NCBI GenBank assembly: GCA_029747015.1
Contig: JAKOGI010000054.1
Coordinates: 283,501 to 347,500 of the forward strand
Source: Carnegiea gigantea
Lineage: Eukaryota; Streptophyta; Magnoliopsida; Caryophyllales; Cactaceae
Length of the DNA stretch: 64,000 bases
Direction of reading: 5' to 3'
Positions 61,738-64,000 of this stretch are shown one piece after another (within the stretch, counting starts at the first letter, position 1; every line of letters begins with the position of its first letter). Below the pieces are notes generated by a model. The model ran no database searches and was not told the DNA's origin. It was given only the letters and a program-made list of their open reading frames with translations. The position numbers and the translations under genes are program-made.

Positions 61738-62612
61738 TGAAGAATCAATGGCTACAAGATCACCCTAGAGGGGGATGAATAGAGTGATAATCAAGGTTGC
61801 TAAATAATCAAAATGTAAATGCAGAAAAGTAAATTGGGACAAAACACAATCGATTTTTTAACGAGGTTGGGCCTCAAAAGGCTTAATCCCCACCTAGAGT
61901 TCCCTAACTCTAGGATTAACCCGAATCTTTATTAGGAGGGATGATAACAACTCTAGAGTACACCTACTCTAAGTTCCAAGACCCAAGTTGACACCCTCAA
62001 CAAGGCTAAGTAGAGTTGACCCTTCAACTCTATAATCCCACCTAAATACTACTTGAATAACTCAAAGAACAATAGCAAATTAAAGCTCAATCAATGCAAT
62101 AAGAGAGTGTGTTTGAGTATGCTAATGAATGCTTGTCTTGCTTGGTATCTTCAGCTCCCAACCATCTTGCATATTTATAGGCAAGGCTTGGAGAAATAGA
62201 AGGAAAGTAGCCATTAGACACATCCTAATTTCTTACTTCAATTCAAGGCCTTGAAGATCCAATTCAGTATCACTGAAGATGGCACAAATTCAGCATGCAA
62301 CGGCTAGTTGATTTGCTTGCAATGGTTATCCTGATTTTTTGGCAGATTTGGATTCTCTTTGAGCAATTCCTTCCATAATCAAGTCATATGCTGATTTGGA
62401 TTCTCCTTAAGCTAATTTTATTATTCTTTCCATAACCAAATCATATCTTAAATCACAAGTTCAAGAAAGTCCCATAATATATCCAAATATGATTAGTAAT
62501 TTCATAATATCATTATAGAATATGATTAAAGAATAAATATCTAAACTTCCTTTTTGTCTTTCATCAAAACAAACATAACATATAATATTAATGGATAAAT
62601 AGAAAGCCAACA
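61738..62612 (-). repeat. 3' LTR of a SIRE-like copia retrotransposon (- strand)
   Basis: Read on the - strand the LTR begins TGTTGGCTTTCTATTTATCC (from 62612) and ends CATTGATTCTTCA (61738), 875 bp, TG...CA. It is preceded by a polypurine tract AAAAAGGGGGAGAT (about 62613-62626), the typical priming site of SIRE/Tork copia elements. GATCACCCTAGAGGGGGAT at 61760 and AACGAGGTTGGGCC at 61860 are wording common in such LTRs. The left edge abuts the AT microsatellite. The second LTR is outside the window. Confidence 0.75.
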
Positions 62613-64000
62613 ATCTCCCCCTTTTTGATGAAAGACAAAACTTCATAAATATCATGGATTCATCAAATAACCAAATTAGCTTACCATAATCTTTCTCCCC
62701 CTTTTAAGGTAGTGTAAGAAGGAGAAATCCAAAATGCATGTTTCATATGCAATACTTATGACCTTACACTTAGTACCTTCAAACTTGTCCAATAAGAGCA
62801 TTAATACTAAGAAAGAGGATTCAATATTAAATAAAACATATAGCCATAGTAGCATTTCAAGATCATATCCCAAACTAAACTAACTCCACCTTTAAAAAAT
62901 AAATAATCAAGATTATGGCAAAATAATATATATATTCCCTTATGGAGATAGACAATAACATTGATGCAATCACTAAGCATAAAATTATGTGCAACAATTC
63001 GGTATGATGTTTAAAATATTAAGCAAACATAATAATATGTCACATGCCATGAAAAAATACAATGGTTATTAATCATATCACGCTTACCTTCTAAAAATAA
63101 TTGAGCAATTTAAAATTTGAAAATCAAAATTTCTCAAGTAGGAAGTAAACTATGCAAAGGTATTACATCACCTGATACATTACCTGATTGGTAGCGTTTA
63201 ACATCAACACGACCAAAATAACCAAATTATTCTCCCCCTTTGACTTTCAAAAAAAAAAAAAAAGAGGAACTTAAAACTATGTCGTTTCATACACGTGAAG
63301 TAAAAATAGAGTAAAACCAAATTTAAAACAAGGTGGAAAGAGTGAAGCAAACTAAGTGAAGTGAGGCTGAGTTGGGTAAATTAAAGTAAGAGAGAGAACG
63401 AGGAGGACATGCGTGGGTGAGAAAGGAAATTTGCTGCCCAAAATAATTTCCCAGTAAAAAATGAATCAATTAGGATTTTGGAATAAAATTAGCAAATATC
63501 ATCCTATTTTCAATATTAACAAAAATTGAGACAGATTTTTTAAAAAAAATCCACGTGCCCAGAATGAAAGAAAATATATCAGATTGCCTTCCAATTCCAT
63601 TGAGTATGAACTAATTGATTTATTTGTATCAATGACCCATAGTCAGGGCCTTGAAAGTGAAGTTCAACTCCTTAATTTGGTCATATTCACAATATTTAGC
63701 TTCTACCTGCAATTCAAGCCCTTGAACTGTAATTTAAGGCCTTAATTTCTTGACAGTGATGATTGTTTTATTGGCTTGTTCTGCAAAAGCTCATGAATAT
63801 AGTTAGTACTTAGAGAGGGCTCCCCCTCAATTTATGCACCAATATTAAGAATTCTCCCCCTTTCGTCAAGACACTAAATCAAGCCTTTCTAGCCTTGATA
63901 TTGAATTGGGGTCCAACATAGGTTGTGACCTTATTTTGTGGTCTTATTTCTTTTGGTACCCAAACTTAGATTATCTTGGTGTTTGGCTTTTTGAGAGGAC
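62613..64000 (-). mobile_element. 3' internal region of the same copia element, no pol seen
   Basis: About 1.4 kb, - strand, continuing past the window edge. CTCCCCC (complement GGGGGAG) recurs at 62616, 62695, 63232, 63822 and 63854, the repeated polypurine-like motif of SIRE-type 3' regions. At about 63998-63895 the - strand reads KKPNTKII-stop-VWVPKEIRP, reminiscent of the K-VWVPK segment near the end of copia gag. No reverse transcriptase or RNase H lies between it and the LTR, so this may be a pol-deleted copy. Confidence 0.5.

Overview
This is AT-rich nuclear DNA from a flowering plant, almost certainly a eudicot. The evidence is spliced GT-AG genes, a WRKY transcription factor, a plant-length eIF5A, and dense plant transposable elements (copia, CACTA, PIF/Harbinger, hAT-like MITEs, Au-type SINEs, a DUF4283 LINE). 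Recurrent GAGAC...GTCTC-type repeats resemble ones I associate with Caryophyllales, but I would not assign a family from that. Nothing prokaryotic is present (no operons, CRISPR or ribosome-binding sites).

Three host genes are well supported, all on the + strand. (1) A four-exon group IIa WRKY factor (WRKY40/18/60-like, 305 aa) at 7504-9593. (2) A POLAR-like coiled-coil protein gene at 29168-32943; splice phase and family resemblance suggest a one-base frameshift at the start of its third exon. (3) A five-exon eIF5A gene at 35714-38540 encoding 159 aa, with the hypusine lysine at residue 52. A single orphan exon candidate lies at 40595-40785.

Layout. 1-5200: remains of a LINE ORF1 (- strand) beside an unrecognised decayed reading frame with an in-frame internal duplication. 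5200-7500: an Au SINE with target-site duplication (TSD), a MITE, a second SINE-like unit and a local duplication upstream of the WRKY gene. 12.1-13.5 kb, 23.2-23.9 kb and 27.3-28.1 kb: three members of one terminal-inverted-repeat family carrying arrays of a 10-bp motif just inside both ends. 14432-20560: a complete but dead Ty1/copia element with two LTRs and a 5-bp TSD. 20.6-29 kb: hAT-like and Harbinger-like MITEs and the 5' part of a Pong-like element. 33.6-44 kb: three more short retroposon insertions (one inside eIF5A intron 3) and two MITEs. 45253-60103: a nested structure, in which a 10.2-kb CACTA element (45498-55706, TSD ATT) sits inside a roughly 4.6-kb PIF/Harbinger element (TSD TAA). 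The Harbinger has an intact Myb/SANT-like ORF but a transposase with four in-frame stops. 60.1-64 kb: a MITE inside a small duplication, a mixed microsatellite, and the LTR plus adjoining 3' internal region of a - strand SIRE-like copia element that runs out of the window.

The host genes do not form a pathway or cluster; they are isolated loci in transposon-rich DNA. The most notable material is structural: the CACTA-in-Harbinger nest, the 10-bp-period subterminal arrays, the POLAR-like frameshift, the copia element without a recognisable primer-binding site, and several SINE insertions datable by clean TSDs. All protein-family calls come from reading the sequence by eye, without database searches.
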